Source: Sequoia sempervirens
Taxonomy: Eukaryota > Streptophyta > Pinopsida > Cupressales > Cupressaceae
Direction of reading: 5' to 3'
NCBI GenBank assembly: GCA_007258455.2
Contig: VDFB02344183.1
Coordinates: forward strand, 36,282-100,281
Length of the DNA: 64,000 nt
Shown here: one piece after another, positions 20,274-32,119 of the stretch
Numbering within the stretch: position 1 is the first letter of the stretch
Layout of the letters: each line of letters begins with the position of its first letter
Notes under the pieces: model-generated
Seen by the model: the letters and a program-made list of their open reading frames with translations, nothing else
What the model was told of the DNA's origin: nothing
Databases searched by the model: none
Made by a program: the position numbers and the translations under genes

Positions 20274-23200
20274 TATAATGTCCGATTTTCCTAGGCAATG
20301 GTCAGTCGTGGTGGTTAGCCTATCAATTGGGTTCCCGTAGGCTAACATAGTGGATAGGGAGCTCTTTCGGGGGTCTTGTGACCTTTTGGGAAGTCTACGT
20401 GGCGTTTCAAGAGCTTGGAGCCAGTCTCCTATTTTTTAGGAAGGGACTGACAATTCACCTGTGACCACCTGGAGCTTGTGGAGCCTAGTAGCAGGCCTTA
20501 TGAGTCATTTCAGATGATCAGAGGCAATTTCCTACTTTTTAGCGGAATCCCTACTTTTCAAGAGGAGACTGGCAGTTGGCCTACTTGGTTTAGACATCAC
20601 CTTGGGATCAGTTGCAGCATCAATTTCCAGTTGGAGTGATCGGGTGATGGTCTCAACATGAAAGATGAAATATTAAAGTGTTACTTTAATATTTTAATTT
20701 AATAAAGTAAAGTGGTTAATTCTTAAGTCACTTTATAATATTTTATTAAAGTGATTATTTAAAAGGGACTTTATTATTAAAGGTGATATAAGGGTGAATG
20801 GAAATTAATAAAGTGATCTATTTAATGATGCTTTATTAATTTATGTAATGTCCCTTACCCGGTTTGCCCTAGAATTCGCTTGTAGATTAGGTTTAGGGGT
20901 TCTTTTCAAATAAATGTTCTCTTTAATGAAATGATCTTGGATTGAAATCTGCATTCACCAATTTAATAACATTTCCACACACACATATAACTGTTAGCAA
21001 TAATATCTAGATATCAAAATCAGGCACAATCATAATTGCAGTTTAACAAGCAAGAGGAGTGCCATGGGTGGATCCGCGCTGAAGCCTTCATACCAAGCAC
21101 AGGAGGTTGTCCATCATAATCCTCCTTTCTTAGCAACTTAGTACCTGCATTCTCCACACATGGCAGTACCTCGAAAGACACTTGCCCTATTAGGAGAAGG
21201 GAAACCCTAAGGGCCAACCCCACCCTCCTATGGCCAAACCCTTGCTTAGGGTCTATGGGGCTAAGGGTGGGGTTTTTAGGCAAACTACTTGGCAAAAGTC
21301 TCGCCCATCCTAATAGGGAAACAAACACGGAGAAGACAATCTTTTAGCAATTGAATATGCTTGCATTCATCTTTTAATCCTTTTAAGTCAATGTAAAGAT
21401 CATGGCCTAGAACAATAATGATCATGATAATGCTAAAGGAACCATCATCAATTTATAGAACTATTATAATATTGATAAAATCAAAGGAAAACATTGCACA
21501 AATAATCAAATTAGCAATATTTGATTCTTATATTCAAAATATGCTAAATATTATTGCTAAGTGAGTATATCACCTGATCTGTTGTGTCTTCCCATGTCTC
21601 CTTATTCCTTAATTGCCTTCCCTTACTCACATTTGATTGATCATAGGATAAAAACATATATAAATAAATATTAATCTATTCATTTTTATATTAAGATCGT
21701 AATTACTTATAAGGCTCAATAATTGCTACAAGCATCATTATTGCAATGATTGTATATTATATATATAAATATGTATTTTTACGTATGCATTGTATTTGTC
21801 AATCATCACACAATATATATATATATATTCATCAATTATTAACATGTCATTCGATTTCTCATTATATTTTCCCTTCAATATATATTTAAATATATTCATA
21901 AATCATAATATACTTAAATATATTTATAAGTATTATAAGTATTAACTGAGATTTAAATTAATAATATACCTAAATCTACTATTCTTACCTTTTCCATACA
22001 TAAGTGATTATGAACTTTTATTCAAATATATATGGCAATACTTGACCATTCCACAACTCTTTCCAAACTTGTTATTTACTACTTTCAGGTCTGTATGTAT
22101 CTCTTTGTTCTGCTTTATCTTCCTTGCTGTCTATATCCCAGACTTGTATTTGTTTCTATTTTACTCCATCTACTCAATATATATATATATATGAGGAGAT
22201 ACAACATTTCATGATAGATACTTCTCTTAATGATCGCTGCCTATCCCCCTCTTTTCTGATTAACATTTATAGCCTTGAGATGAAGCGATGCATCTCCTAT
22301 TCAGAAAGAGGTAACTTTTGCTAATAACTTTTAACTAATCGTTGTCTTAGACCTTACCCATTGAATCGCCTCATATGGTAAGTAACTGCTACATTAAGTT
22401 TAGGAATCGCTGCCTAAAAGCTAATAGTTAGGAAGTGCGTCTTCATAGGAATCGATTCTTTTAAGATTCCTTTATTTGCTATGAATATATTTCATTTAAT
22501 ATTTCTGTTAATATATCTTATTAATATTATTTTATATTATTTTTCTTGTGAATATCATCTTTAATATTTATTAATTATTATTTAAATAAGTTGTAATATA
22601 TTTTTAATTGTAATATGTTTATATATTACATTATTTAATGATGTTTAGGTTTCGGTATTTACAAATAATACATAGGATGGTAATTAGTTGTATTTATAAT
22701 AATATTATCTTGGTAATTATAATGATGTTTAAATGACAATTACTTATTTTATATTTTGATATTTATTCGGTTTGGTTCTTTGTCTTTCAATACCTCAGAT
22801 TTAGTACTACAATTTTGGGGACATGACAATTTATTATATTAAAAGGCAGACATATGGACTTTATTAAAAAGGGATTTAAATGATTCTAAAAGTATACTTT
22901 ATAATATGAGTTATAGTGTCATTTTAAAAGAGGAGATATAAGTGATTTTTAAAGTATATTTTATATTATGAAGTTGTGCACCAAATTAAAAGAAATTAAA
23001 AGTAAATTGAATGAAATGGAATTTAAAAGTGAATTTGAGGTGAATAATAAAAGGGCATTTTGGAATTCATTTCATTCATTCATTCTACATTGTCATTTTG
23101 AAGAGCTTTTGCTTGTGAGAAGAAAACCAGGGTTTTGCTACAATTAGGTCTTTGAGAACGTTCATTCTCTCAGATTTGTGCTTCCCACAGGTGTGAAATA

Positions 23201-23855
23201 TCACCTAAAGGTTGCATCTATAGGTGGCTTTACATCAGAAGTCACATTGTGTATATTTGAAGTAATTATCTTTAGAAAATTCAAGGGTTTGTGGAGCAGA
23301 TTACAGATTATTGAAAGAACAATCATTGGAGGCCATTTTAATTGCTGTTAGCAACATTATTAACTGCCACGTGGGGTTTCAAGAGGTCATACCAGTCCTT
23401 TGTAGCAGGCCGTACTTTCTACTTGGCTGGGCGTGAGTCTCCTAGGCCTAAGGGATTAGTGTTGTGGCATGATTCTTGCATCTTTGAGGGTAGTTTGGTC
23501 ATGGCTATCTTTGAATAGCGTTTTGGAGGTGGAAAAAACAGTTTGGCAAGGAGGGCGTCCAATTTTCTGGACTTATCAGTCTGCTGATATACAATTTCAG
23601 ACTTGTACTTATTTAGCTCTGGACTCCGGGTATGATCAGATTGTATTTGCAAAGGAAATAATAAATCTGTTTTGAAAGTTGTTGCAGTTGTTTTCAATAT
23701 TTCCCTTATATGCATTAGTATAGATTTTATTTGCATTTCCTGGCATATGTTCTTCAAAAACACAAAAAAGAAAAAAGCACAAACTCAGAAAAACATAATC
23801 CTGAAAAGCAGAAAATCAGTTTAGCAAATATCTCAACCAGGGCTGGAATATTTCA
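20274..23855 (+). repeat. 3' LTR of E2, interrupted by a solo LTR
   Basis: Colinear with 11333-12921. It starts tataatgtccg (TG changed to TA) and ends ...ggaatatttca at 23855, followed by the gcatc duplication. Bases 20844-22828 plus one copy of attta are a later insertion. Confidence 0.9.
20844..22828 (+). mobile_element. Solo LTR S2 nested in the E2 3' LTR
   Basis: 1985 bp, tgtaatgtccctt... to ...ggggacatgaca, with a perfect 5-bp duplication attta (20839-20843 and 22829-22833). The uninterrupted E2 5' LTR shows the empty site (near 11895). The end word ggggacatgaca resembles an inverted copy of the start word, so the orientation call rests on little and could be minus. It contains AT-rich tracts with (AT)n at about 21813 and 22180 and no coding region. 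Confidence 0.85.
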
Positions 23856-23860
23856 GCATC

Positions 23861-25904
23861 TCATTTCTTCTCCCCTTAGATATTTAATATTCAGCTGTTA
23901 ATAACTTCGACCTTCCCAATGTGTTGTTTGAGTGGCATAGCATAATGATTATTTACAAAGGTTTTAGATGACTGTGTGGCTCAAGAAATGCAACCATTTT
24001 AGAGGAAATACTACTGACTATAATCCGATTCAATCACCTCCACGTCATACCATGTAGGCCCAAACAATTCCAATAATACTAATCAGCTATTCTTAATTAA
24101 ATATCACAATCCTACTTGGAAAAATTATGCAGGAGTTCGGCATACCCTGATTCCCTATTTTAAAATCTCGCATCTCTTATATAAACCGCAGTTTGTAAAT
24201 ATTGAAGACCTTTAATAATGCTCCTAAACTTTCGTCACCTCCTTGGTATGGCATGCTAATTACCAATATCCCATGTTTCTTGGAATTCTCGTTGAAATCT
24301 GGAGCTACCAATATATAATTCAAAACTTCCTTAACGAAACTCGAAACCCCTCAATACATGTGGTGGCTAGATGGAAGTATTTAATCCTCCACGTTTATCC
24401 CTGTAGCCTGATTCTCAACTCGACTCAAAGAAGAGTTTTTTCAATATAAAATTTTATTTAACAATGTCTCAAGGTGCGACACTTGAGTTCCATCAAAGAA
24501 ATCAAACACCAACTTCTAAATACCCAACAGCCAATAAAGCACTCTTATATGCCACAAATGCTTGGAAAACTAGAAATTACAATTATCTTATTTACTAGTA
24601 TTTTCGCCTGTATTCCTCTTTTGAACTAATCCCAATAACTATGCCACCCAATGATGCATCTTTTGGTTCATTTTCAATTTATAGAATATGGTTTAGAATT
24701 GGCAGATTAACAACTGGCTACAGAGTTTGCGATTACACTTGAAAAAAAGTGGCTCTCCTAAAACACATCAATCGACTATTTCAATGTGGTATACTCATCT
24801 ACTCATTCAATTTACCACACCTTCAATCTCCATAATTTATTCTCCGTTTATTCTCCTTCCCTAAGGTTCCTCAACTTGGCATACTCTCAGTTTCCCCATG
24901 AAGAAGATAATGACCTTTGCTCCAAAATCACGATTCAAAAAGGAACCTCCTTGCACTAACCAAAACTATCCGCTTTGTTCATTATCAACCCATTTTGAAG
25001 GAAACAATTTATTATAACTTACCATCAATACAATTTGTTTCTTATCCCCATATACGGTAACTCCCAATAGTTATAGTTATTACTATCGATTAATCTAGAA
25101 AGGTGCGGTTCTATACAAGCAGCCGACTCAGAATCAAGGCTCTAGTATATAAAATTACCATTCCAAAATCAAGCATTGCTTCACCAAGAAATTGAACGGC
25201 AATTGTGGCAATTAAGGCATGCATTAAATATGAAAAAGAATGAAGACCTCGGCAATTATAAAATAGACATCATCTGCAACCTCTTTGTACATAACTTGAA
25301 ATAAAATCATAAAATATATATATAAGCATTCACCAATCTGGAATATCACAGTTTAATCAATTGCAGATATAACATTGAATAATCCAACTTGCAACTCTGC
25401 TCTTACACAAATTCAGAAATTCGGCTTGGGACAAGATTTACCGAATTTCAAGAACTCCAACTGTTAACTCCAAATGCGAAATCTGAATGATTCCGCCAAT
25501 TACTAACCAGGGTGGGTAATCTCACCACCGGAGTTGATCTTCCTTCAGAGGGTTTTCATCCTCCAGAAGGCTATGGTGAACTCCATTCAACCAACAAATA
25601 CATGTTCTCCAAAACGCAAACAGCATACCTGCAACAATACCACTGAAAACTTTTATTCAATCATCTTCGTAACTCCTTCCGACTTCTTGAATTGTCCCTT
25701 TTTTCCCTTTTCACTTTTAATTTAATTACTTTTAGAATTCACCCAAAAGTAACTTATTTAATTTATTTAACTTTTTTGAAACTTGAGTTACTTTTGCACC
25801 ACTAAAATAATTAATTTAAGTTGTCTTTTTAACTTAACCCTTTTTGACAACTTAAAATTAATTATTTAATTATATGTTGACACATAAAAATTGGGGACAT
25901 TACA
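23861..25904 (-). repeat. LTR of E3, proximal part
   Basis: In minus orientation it begins TGTAATGTCCCC at 25904, directly after the E3 purine tract, and runs left to the E2 insertion, continuing at 11332-10865. Total length is about 2.5 kb. No coding region is recognised. Short ORFs (for example 24243-24449) lack features. Confidence 0.65.
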
Positions 25905-26383
25905 GTCCGCCCTTCCCAAATATTGCTTGTCCTCATGCAATGTCAGCACAACTACCTAACCACCTGATTGAACAAATTGAAACCAACTGTGATTCCAGGA
26001 TCCCAAACCAATCTTTGAAAATAACCACCAAGTTGCCGCTGCACCACTCTGATAAAAACTATCAACTCATCATACCAAATCTGAGCTCGCCTCTCCAGTG
26101 ACCCTAAAAAATAATCAACTTCCGACCCAAAACTAAAATTCCTCTAAAAATTGAAATCTACACCATGAGAATTCACCTGTCGAGGCACCGAGCAATGAGG
26201 TTCACATCTGCAATCCTATTGCCTAACACAATCCTGGGCAACAAGATGAACATTCTGATCAACGGGAAATAATGGTTCCCCACAACAATCATCATGAATT
26301 TCCATAAATGATGAAGATAAATCTCTTATAAGTTGTAGATTGGACAAGAGACAACAGAAACAACTCTGAAATAAGTTGTCATA
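25905..26383 (-). pseudogene. E3 interior remnant with purine tract and hairpin
   Basis: On the minus strand 25905-25918 is the purine tract (ttgggaagggcggac). Next to it is the hairpin attgcttg/catgcaat (25922-25929 and 25934-25941, one mismatch). Further upstream the translation contains ERRAQIWYDELIVFIRVVQ, then LVWDPGI. The same words recur in E4 (RRKVQFWYDGYDCVISVV, WTWDPG) and in E2 (IRVVQ, WDPGI), so this is the conserved C-terminal coding tail of the family. The interior stops abruptly at 26383, where copia integrase sequence starts. E3's 5' half and C3's 3' half are both missing, so this looks like a deletion junction. Confidence 0.6.
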
Positions 26384-26780
26384 AAACATAGACTGTCGTA
26401 TGCACTGCTTCTTTCCAAAAGATGTCAATAAGCTTTGACTCATTCAATATTGCTCTTGCCAATCCTTGGACTGTTCTATTTTTCCTGTCAACAACTCCAT
26501 TTTGTTGTGGAGTCCTTGTAGCTAAATATTGCCTTTTTATTTCATGTCGTTCACAAAAAACCTCAAACTCATTCAAGGTGAATTCTCCTCCTCTATTCGA
26601 TCTAAGACATTTGATTATCAAACCGGTTTCATTCTCTACTAGAGCTTTAAATATCTTAAACTTCTCAAAAGCTTTTGATTTCTCTTTTAGGAAGGTAATC
26701 CAAGTCATCCTAAAATAATCATCTATTAATAACATGAAGTAGCTCTCACCTTCTAAGCTTTTGCTCCTTGTTGGCCACAT
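26384..26780 (-). pseudogene. pol: C3 copia integrase core
   Basis: A 133-codon frame on the minus strand with IDDYFRMTWITFLKEK, then LRSNRGGEF (the second catalytic Asp of the usual RSDNGGEF is changed to Asn/Arg), TPQQNGVVDRKN (catalytic Glu region with Asp for Glu) and IFWKEAVHTTVYVL. These are the DDE integrase landmarks of copia, so at least two active-site positions are altered. The frame ends at the junction with E3. Reverse transcriptase and RNase H of C3 are absent. Confidence 0.85.
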
Positions 26781-26866
26781 AAGTCAATATGAATGAGTTC
26801 CAACAGCCTTGATGTAGAATACTCTTTTGATTTGAAACTCGATCTTGTTTGTTTCCCAAACTAGCA

Positions 26867-27160
26867 CTATTTCCAAATCCTATTAGATGGTTTTTCTATC
26901 CTTGGCATGTCCCGTATAGCTTGCTTATGGCTAATCTTCACAAGGTTGTTGAAGTTTAAATGTCCCATTCTTTTGTGCCATAACCAACTCTCATCTTCTT
27001 GTGCCATGCAACACTTTTCTCCTTTGATTTCACTAAGAGTATAGAGATTGTTTGCAGTCCTATTAGCATCTGCAACCAATTTCCCTGTTCTTGTTTTTCT
27101 AATTTCACAACCACTTGGATGAAATGTGAGAGTGTGCCCTTGATCACACAATTGACTCAC
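26867..27160 (-). pseudogene. pol: C3 copia pre-integrase (zinc-binding) region
   Basis: The minus-strand frame contains GHTLTFHPSGCEI, RTANNLYTL and LWHKRMGHLNFNNLVKISHKQ. The last is the conserved His-x3-His part of the copia integrase zinc-binding domain. The matching Cys-x2-Cys is not visible before the frame ends. It sits between protease (27315-27400) and the integrase core, in the order expected for copia. Confidence 0.8.
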
Positions 27161-27308
27161 ACTTGAAGATTGTGTTTCACCCCTTCAACATACAATACAT
27201 TCTAGGTCTTTGTCTTTCCATTGTCGAAGTTGAGATTTCCTTTTCTTGTGATTCTTGTTGTAGCACTATCTCCAAACTTTATAGTTCCTCCATTAATTTC
27301 ATTCAGTG

Positions 27309-27773
27309 TCATGAACTTGCTTTATCGCCTATCATATGTTTTGAGCAACCATTGTCAATGTACCACTGATTTTCTTCATTTTTTTCATGTAGGGCTGCTT
27401 GTACAAGCATGGATTTTTCTTTCATATCAAGCTCCTTTTTCCAAATTTGTGTAGATTCCTCCTTTAGTTTGTCAAGAACATCCTGCTTTTTGTTTTGTTT
27501 CAGAGATTCAACAAAGTCACTTCTACAAAAATATGTTGTATGGCCAAAATTATTGCACTTGTAGCATATGATATTGTAATCCATTAGACGGGTACATGGA
27601 TTATAGTTTCGCTTTAGGAAACCTGAATCCCTCCTTGCACGAGCTTTACAATCTATTGCCTTGTGACCAAACTTAGTGCAAAAGAAACAATAGAAATAAA
27701 CAAAAATATTGGAACCTATTGAAGCCTTCATTGTTGTCTTTGCGAGGAATGCTGATTTTCTAAGTAGTTTGAC
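27309..27773 (-). pseudogene. gag: C3 copia Gag zinc knuckles and protease start
   Basis: On the minus strand, downstream of the E4 insertion point, the frame gives CFFCTKFGHKAIDC and CYKCNNFGHTTYFC, two CCHC knuckles. A Lys/Glu-rich linker and WYIDNGCSKHMIGDK follow. This last word is the copia protease active site, with Asn in place of the Ser of DSG. The frame upstream of 27773 is LTR sequence of E4 and not part of the protein. The other half of Gag lies at 42491-44106, so E4 entered between the coiled-coil and knuckle parts. Confidence 0.85.
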
Positions 27774-29759
27774 TGTAATATTCCCCCTTAACTTTTTTTT
27801 TTTATTTTTGACCAGCACAAACACCACTATTAGCGTTAGCTTCAAATGTAAACCAACTTGTAAAGTAACCCTCCACCTTTTGATCACCAAGATCCCAAGT
27901 GGGCGAGGCGAGAGCATATGGTGCCGAGGATCGTTAGCAACTGGAAATTGAAATTACAAAGCTTGCTAAGCGGCTAGCCGACCATGAAATGAAAAGTAAA
28001 AGTTGGAAATACAAAGCAAGTGGATAATCGACCATGAGCTAACCACTTATTCAACGGGGGTGATTATTACAAATTATAAGGCGGCAAGCTAGCCATTTAA
28101 TCCTCACTACCACTTGTTCAATGGGAGGAATTTATTAACTTAATGTGCTGGAAATAAAATGCTTCAACCACTTATCCAATGGGAGCTAAAAACAAGAATA
28201 AATTGCAGCAAATAAATAATTGACTGTTAGTACTACTAACCAGCCTTACAATGAATCAATTTCAACTACAAAACATATTAGAATGAAGGCCAAACATAAC
28301 CAATGAATTAAGGATACTATCCTTAACTTTATACAATGTATACAATCAGATTTTAGCCTCATATAATAAGAAAACCAGAATTAATTCAAGTCTGATTAGA
28401 AATAGTAAAACACAGAAATCAAACCAGCAAGTAAGAATTTCACCAAAATGGACGTAGCTCTTCACATACAGCCCTGAAAGACTTCGTTCAACAATCAATA
28501 GAAGCCTCTACTCATGGCGTCCAATCTCCAACTGAGAAATCGTGTCAATCACAACTAAAACAGTCAGCACAAATCCCAATGCAATTGCCAGCAAGAACAG
28601 CATGAACTAGTACCCAAAACCAGAAAAAAATCGGTGGCGAAGCTATTAGCAAAAGTTCGCTTCAGCCATAAACATCTTCAGCAGTACAAATAGATTATAC
28701 ATCAGCAACCTGCTTGTAATAATTCAGAAAATTAAGCTCTATCCACACTCCTAAATGAAGCATGGTCTTCAATCACCATCTAGGAAGCAATAGTTTTGGG
28801 CCCAAAGAATGGTATAAAGCTAGAGAATACGCAATCCTCTTAGCAAAGTTTGAACTCAGTTCAGTAGCATAGCATTATGAATTTTCCAAAAGATATGAAT
28901 GAATGAGCAAGGCATCAATATATAAGCACAATTGGGCGATTGAAGCAACCTATCACTCCAGCCAAGAAACTTTTCAACTTCTCCAAAGGACGCCCTCCTC
29001 AAATGCATTTTTAAAATATTTAAAATTCTTTATACTCTTTTCCCAAGTCATCCCACTTTGGAGGAAATAATAAAACATTATTAAAGATAATAATATTTCA
29101 TCTTGGATGACCACATAAAAGGCCTCCTTTCTTAAAAACAACTTCAAGTTCATCACCTAGGCACGGGGTCTAAAAAGCAAAACTAAAAAAGATTAAGTTA
29201 TTGAAACTTAGCTCCAAGAGGCATGAAGAAGCCAATGCCCAAACTGAACTGCCTTACTGCCAAAAGTGGAAAGATGAACTGGAGATGATTGAGTTGTTGC
29301 TAAGATGACACTGCCATAAATAGAACTTACTAAAAATAGCAAACCGCTAAAAATAGTAAGTGTTCCCAAACACTGTCTGAGAACAAGTCAGGCAATCGTC
29401 ATGACTTACTATAAATAGTAAGTGTCTGGAAACATTGTCAAATGGAGATGCATGTTACACCATTCTGAAGCTCTGTGGAAACCCAGAAAAAACCCAGAAA
29501 CCTTTCTCACATGCAAAGTATCTGCCAAAAATGCACATCATCTTCTTATCATGCATGTTACCTCATCTTGAAGCTCTCCAAAAACCCAGAAAGCTCCACC
29601 AAAACTCACTTCCAAACTCCTGCATGCAAGCCTCCAAAAATGCATCTAAAACCTCCTATAAAATAGGAAACCCTAATTTCCATTTCTGCTTAGCCTACGA
29701 GTTTCCGAAAATAGGCTAAAACCAACTGAGGAGCGTAGGGCTAAATTGGGGACATTACA
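27774..29759 (-). repeat. 3' LTR of E4
   Basis: 1986 bp, minus strand TGTAATGTCCCC (29759) to ...GGGGGAATATTACA (27774). It matches 40398-42490 along its length except for a 95-bp segment missing here. Confidence 0.9.
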
Positions 29760-29795
29760 ATCCGCCCTTCCCAAAATTGCTTGTCCTCAAGCAAT
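29760..29795 (-). other. Polypurine tract and hairpin of E4
   Basis: The minus strand reads ttttgggaagggcggat next to the LTR, preceded by the hairpin attgcttg/caagcaat (29776-29783 and 29788-29795 on the plus strand, loop tcct). Confidence 0.85.
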
Positions 29796-31186
29796 GCCAC
29801 CACTCTCCAAAAAAAAAAAAGTTTGATCCTTACTATGCCAAGTAGGATCCCAGGGTCCCAAGTCCATCTCTAAAAAGACCCACCATGCTACACCACACTG
29901 ATCACACAATCATAGCCATCATACCAAAACTGCACTTTCCTCCTTTGTAACCCCAAAAGATTACGGAACATATGGGTTGAACTGAAAGACCAAGAGGAAC
30001 TGAATTCAAAACATTGCAACATCTCACACCCCAAAGTCTCTGAGGAGTTAATATCATCAATGCCAATGATTAACATCATTCGAATTACAAGGAAAAATGA
30101 TCTAATCAACTCAAAAATATTTTCATCAACAAAACTCCTCAAAGCATCAAATAGAGTCAAGGCTATATGCAAAGAAAGAAGCAACTCTTTGCAAAAACTC
30201 ATCAATCTCATCCTCAAAACTCTTCAAAGATGCACAATGCCTTCTCTAAAAAATACATACATAGTCAAGAAGACACTTGAAAACTTTCACAACTCTCTCT
30301 CCAAATGTCTCAGAATGACGAACCAAAACAGCCCAAGGTTTGCTACCTCGAACATAAGTACAAGAGAATGTGTGCAAATAACCACTGGGAAGAGCTCGAA
30401 CTCTATCCAAAAACTGATTCTGATCTGTCTAAACCACCATTTATCCCATTTGAAGCCGAAAATCATCTCTGGAAAGAGACTGTGAAGTGAAGAAATGAGT
30501 GTACCAGCTGCCCACCAAGTCAAAAATGAATGACTCAACATTTGATTTAAGAGAAAACAACATACTAGGAAATGAATAGCTGCTGCAATACTTAAAATCC
30601 TCATTCATTTTGACCAATCTGCTCATATTCAAAGCTGGAAACACCCACTCTAATAGCTCCATCACAACAAAGAACCATTCTTTGCTCCAATTTCCTCTCC
30701 AAACCACCAATTGATGATCAGAAATAATCATCAAATGGCTGATAAAGAAGGTAACAACACCCATAGAATTGAGAATTTGACGCCTATCTCTCCAACATCC
30801 CTTCTTTCCACACATAATGATCTACATCAAAACACGTTGAAAATCCCATAATTGGATAATCAACCATAGAAATTTTCCAATACATCAGAACAAATTCTCT
30901 TTATGATTCCAAATGTTAGATAGAGCCAAAAATGATCTCCAGAATCTGGTGTCCTCTTTAGTGTTCCATGGAAGCCACATCATGAAGGCTTCAGCAACAA
31001 GAGTACATGGAACAAATAATGTCTTCAAATAATGTCTTCAACTCAAAAGATGGATTATTGAACATATAAACTCCTTGAATTGCAACAATTGCCTTCTTTA
31101 CAAATTAAAAGGCATAATCTCGTTCGTTAATCCAACATAGATAATCTGATTTCTTAATCTCTAAGGAGTTTTTGATGAATTGCAGG
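29796..31186 (-). pseudogene. E4 interior, 3' part: degenerate coding tail
   Basis: The minus-strand frames 30815-30441 and 30217-29888 are open but have no known domain. The second ends with LGLQRRKVQFWYDGYDCVISVV and, after a stop, a WTWDPG word, the family tail also seen in E3 and E2. The first is rich in Trp, Phe and Met (for example SHLMIISDHQLVVWRGNWSKEW). Stops and frame changes between them indicate decay. This tail may be a remnant of the original polyprotein end, or a shared noncoding tract that happens to be open. Confidence 0.4.
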
Positions 31187-32119
31187 TTAAAGAGTGGCTC
31201 CAACCCTAACTCCTTCCAGACTCTCTTCAATCAAACTATGTGAGCGGTCAATTCTGAATAGGGCTTGCACCTCATCTTCAATGGATATCAAGAATTGACT
31301 TTCCCACTCATAAATGTGCAAGGATGGTGAACTGTTGATAGGCTGCATATCAAAATCAGAACTTTGTTTCTTGTCTTCACTGCCCTCATAGCTGCTCCAA
31401 GACTCTTGTCTTTCACCATCCACCAGCTGAAAATACTCAAGGTCATGAAGAGGATCAAATTCTACCAATTCTTCGGGCCTTTGTTTACAATCAGCTTCAT
31501 GATGTGGTAAATCTGATTTGAATTTGATAACCTCTTTAAACTTCTCATTATCAAGGGCCATGTGGTCTTCAAGCTCTATTTCCCCTTCACTGTCTTCTTG
31601 ATTATATGCTAAAGAAATCCCCAACTTGATCAATGAGTCATTATTGATCGCAGTTCTAAAAGTTTTAGTAGCAACAAACTCTTCCTTAGTGGCTGCAACC
31701 ATCTTAAAAGGGTCATTATGGGGCTTTTCCATGCAAGCTACTTTGTCAAAGACCTCTTCTCCTCCAAAGGCCATCTCATAGCTTGCAGTGAAATTTAAAT
31801 TTTGTACTTTGTTGGGATCAAAGGAAAATTTATCCCATACAAGTTCCTTGTCAACATTAGGCACCTTCACACCTGGATCCCAAATGTTGAAGGGCTGATT
31901 ATTTTGATCAAAAGGAAAATGCCCTTCGTACTTCTCTTAGAGTGGTGACTTTTTGAATGAGACATCTCCCAACTCACCAAAACTGATATCTTCACAAATA
32001 TCTTTTCCCAAGAGCTTAGTTTGATGATCAAACTCAAAACCACCTAAATCTCCATTATTATAATGAAGTAAGGAATCATCACTATTAGCTGGTTTGAAGA
32101 TTACTTCCTTCTTACACAT
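31187..32119 (-). pseudogene. E4 interior ORFs downstream of PDS5 segment, unrecognised
   Basis: Two minus-strand frames in the same phase, 32119-31937 and 31870-31187 (227 codons), are separated by a single stop. Together they make about 310 acidic residues with no known domain. Recognisable features are a strongly acidic composition (YNQEDSEGEIELEDH, SWSSYEGSEDKKQ) and a Pro/Trp word FNIWDPG near 31890. A frameshift near 32110 connects it to the PDS5-like segment, so it may be a continuation of captured host coding sequence or the element's own ORF. The length of the open frames in an AT-rich region argues that it was once translated. Confidence 0.45.

Larger units (their letters stand above)
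11333..23855 (+). mobile_element. E2: complete non-autonomous LTR element with two nested insertions
   Basis: Both LTRs, primer site, purine tract and a perfect 5-bp duplication (gcatc, 11328-11332 and 23856-23860) are present. Removing C1 (13337-18989) and the solo LTR (20844-22828) with their duplications leaves an element of about 4.9 kb: 1.6-kb LTRs and a 1.7-kb interior. The interior encodes no protease, reverse transcriptase, RNase H or integrase, so E2 must have relied on enzymes from another element. This fits the class called LARDs. LTR start word, primer site and purine tract all match the Ty3 element at 58056, a plausible helper lineage. Confidence 0.9.

Noticed and set aside
29435..29719. 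Plus-strand ORFs repeated at 29435 and 42143 as a conserved gene
   Set aside because: Similarity arises because both lie in the two E4 LTRs; no protein feature is seen.
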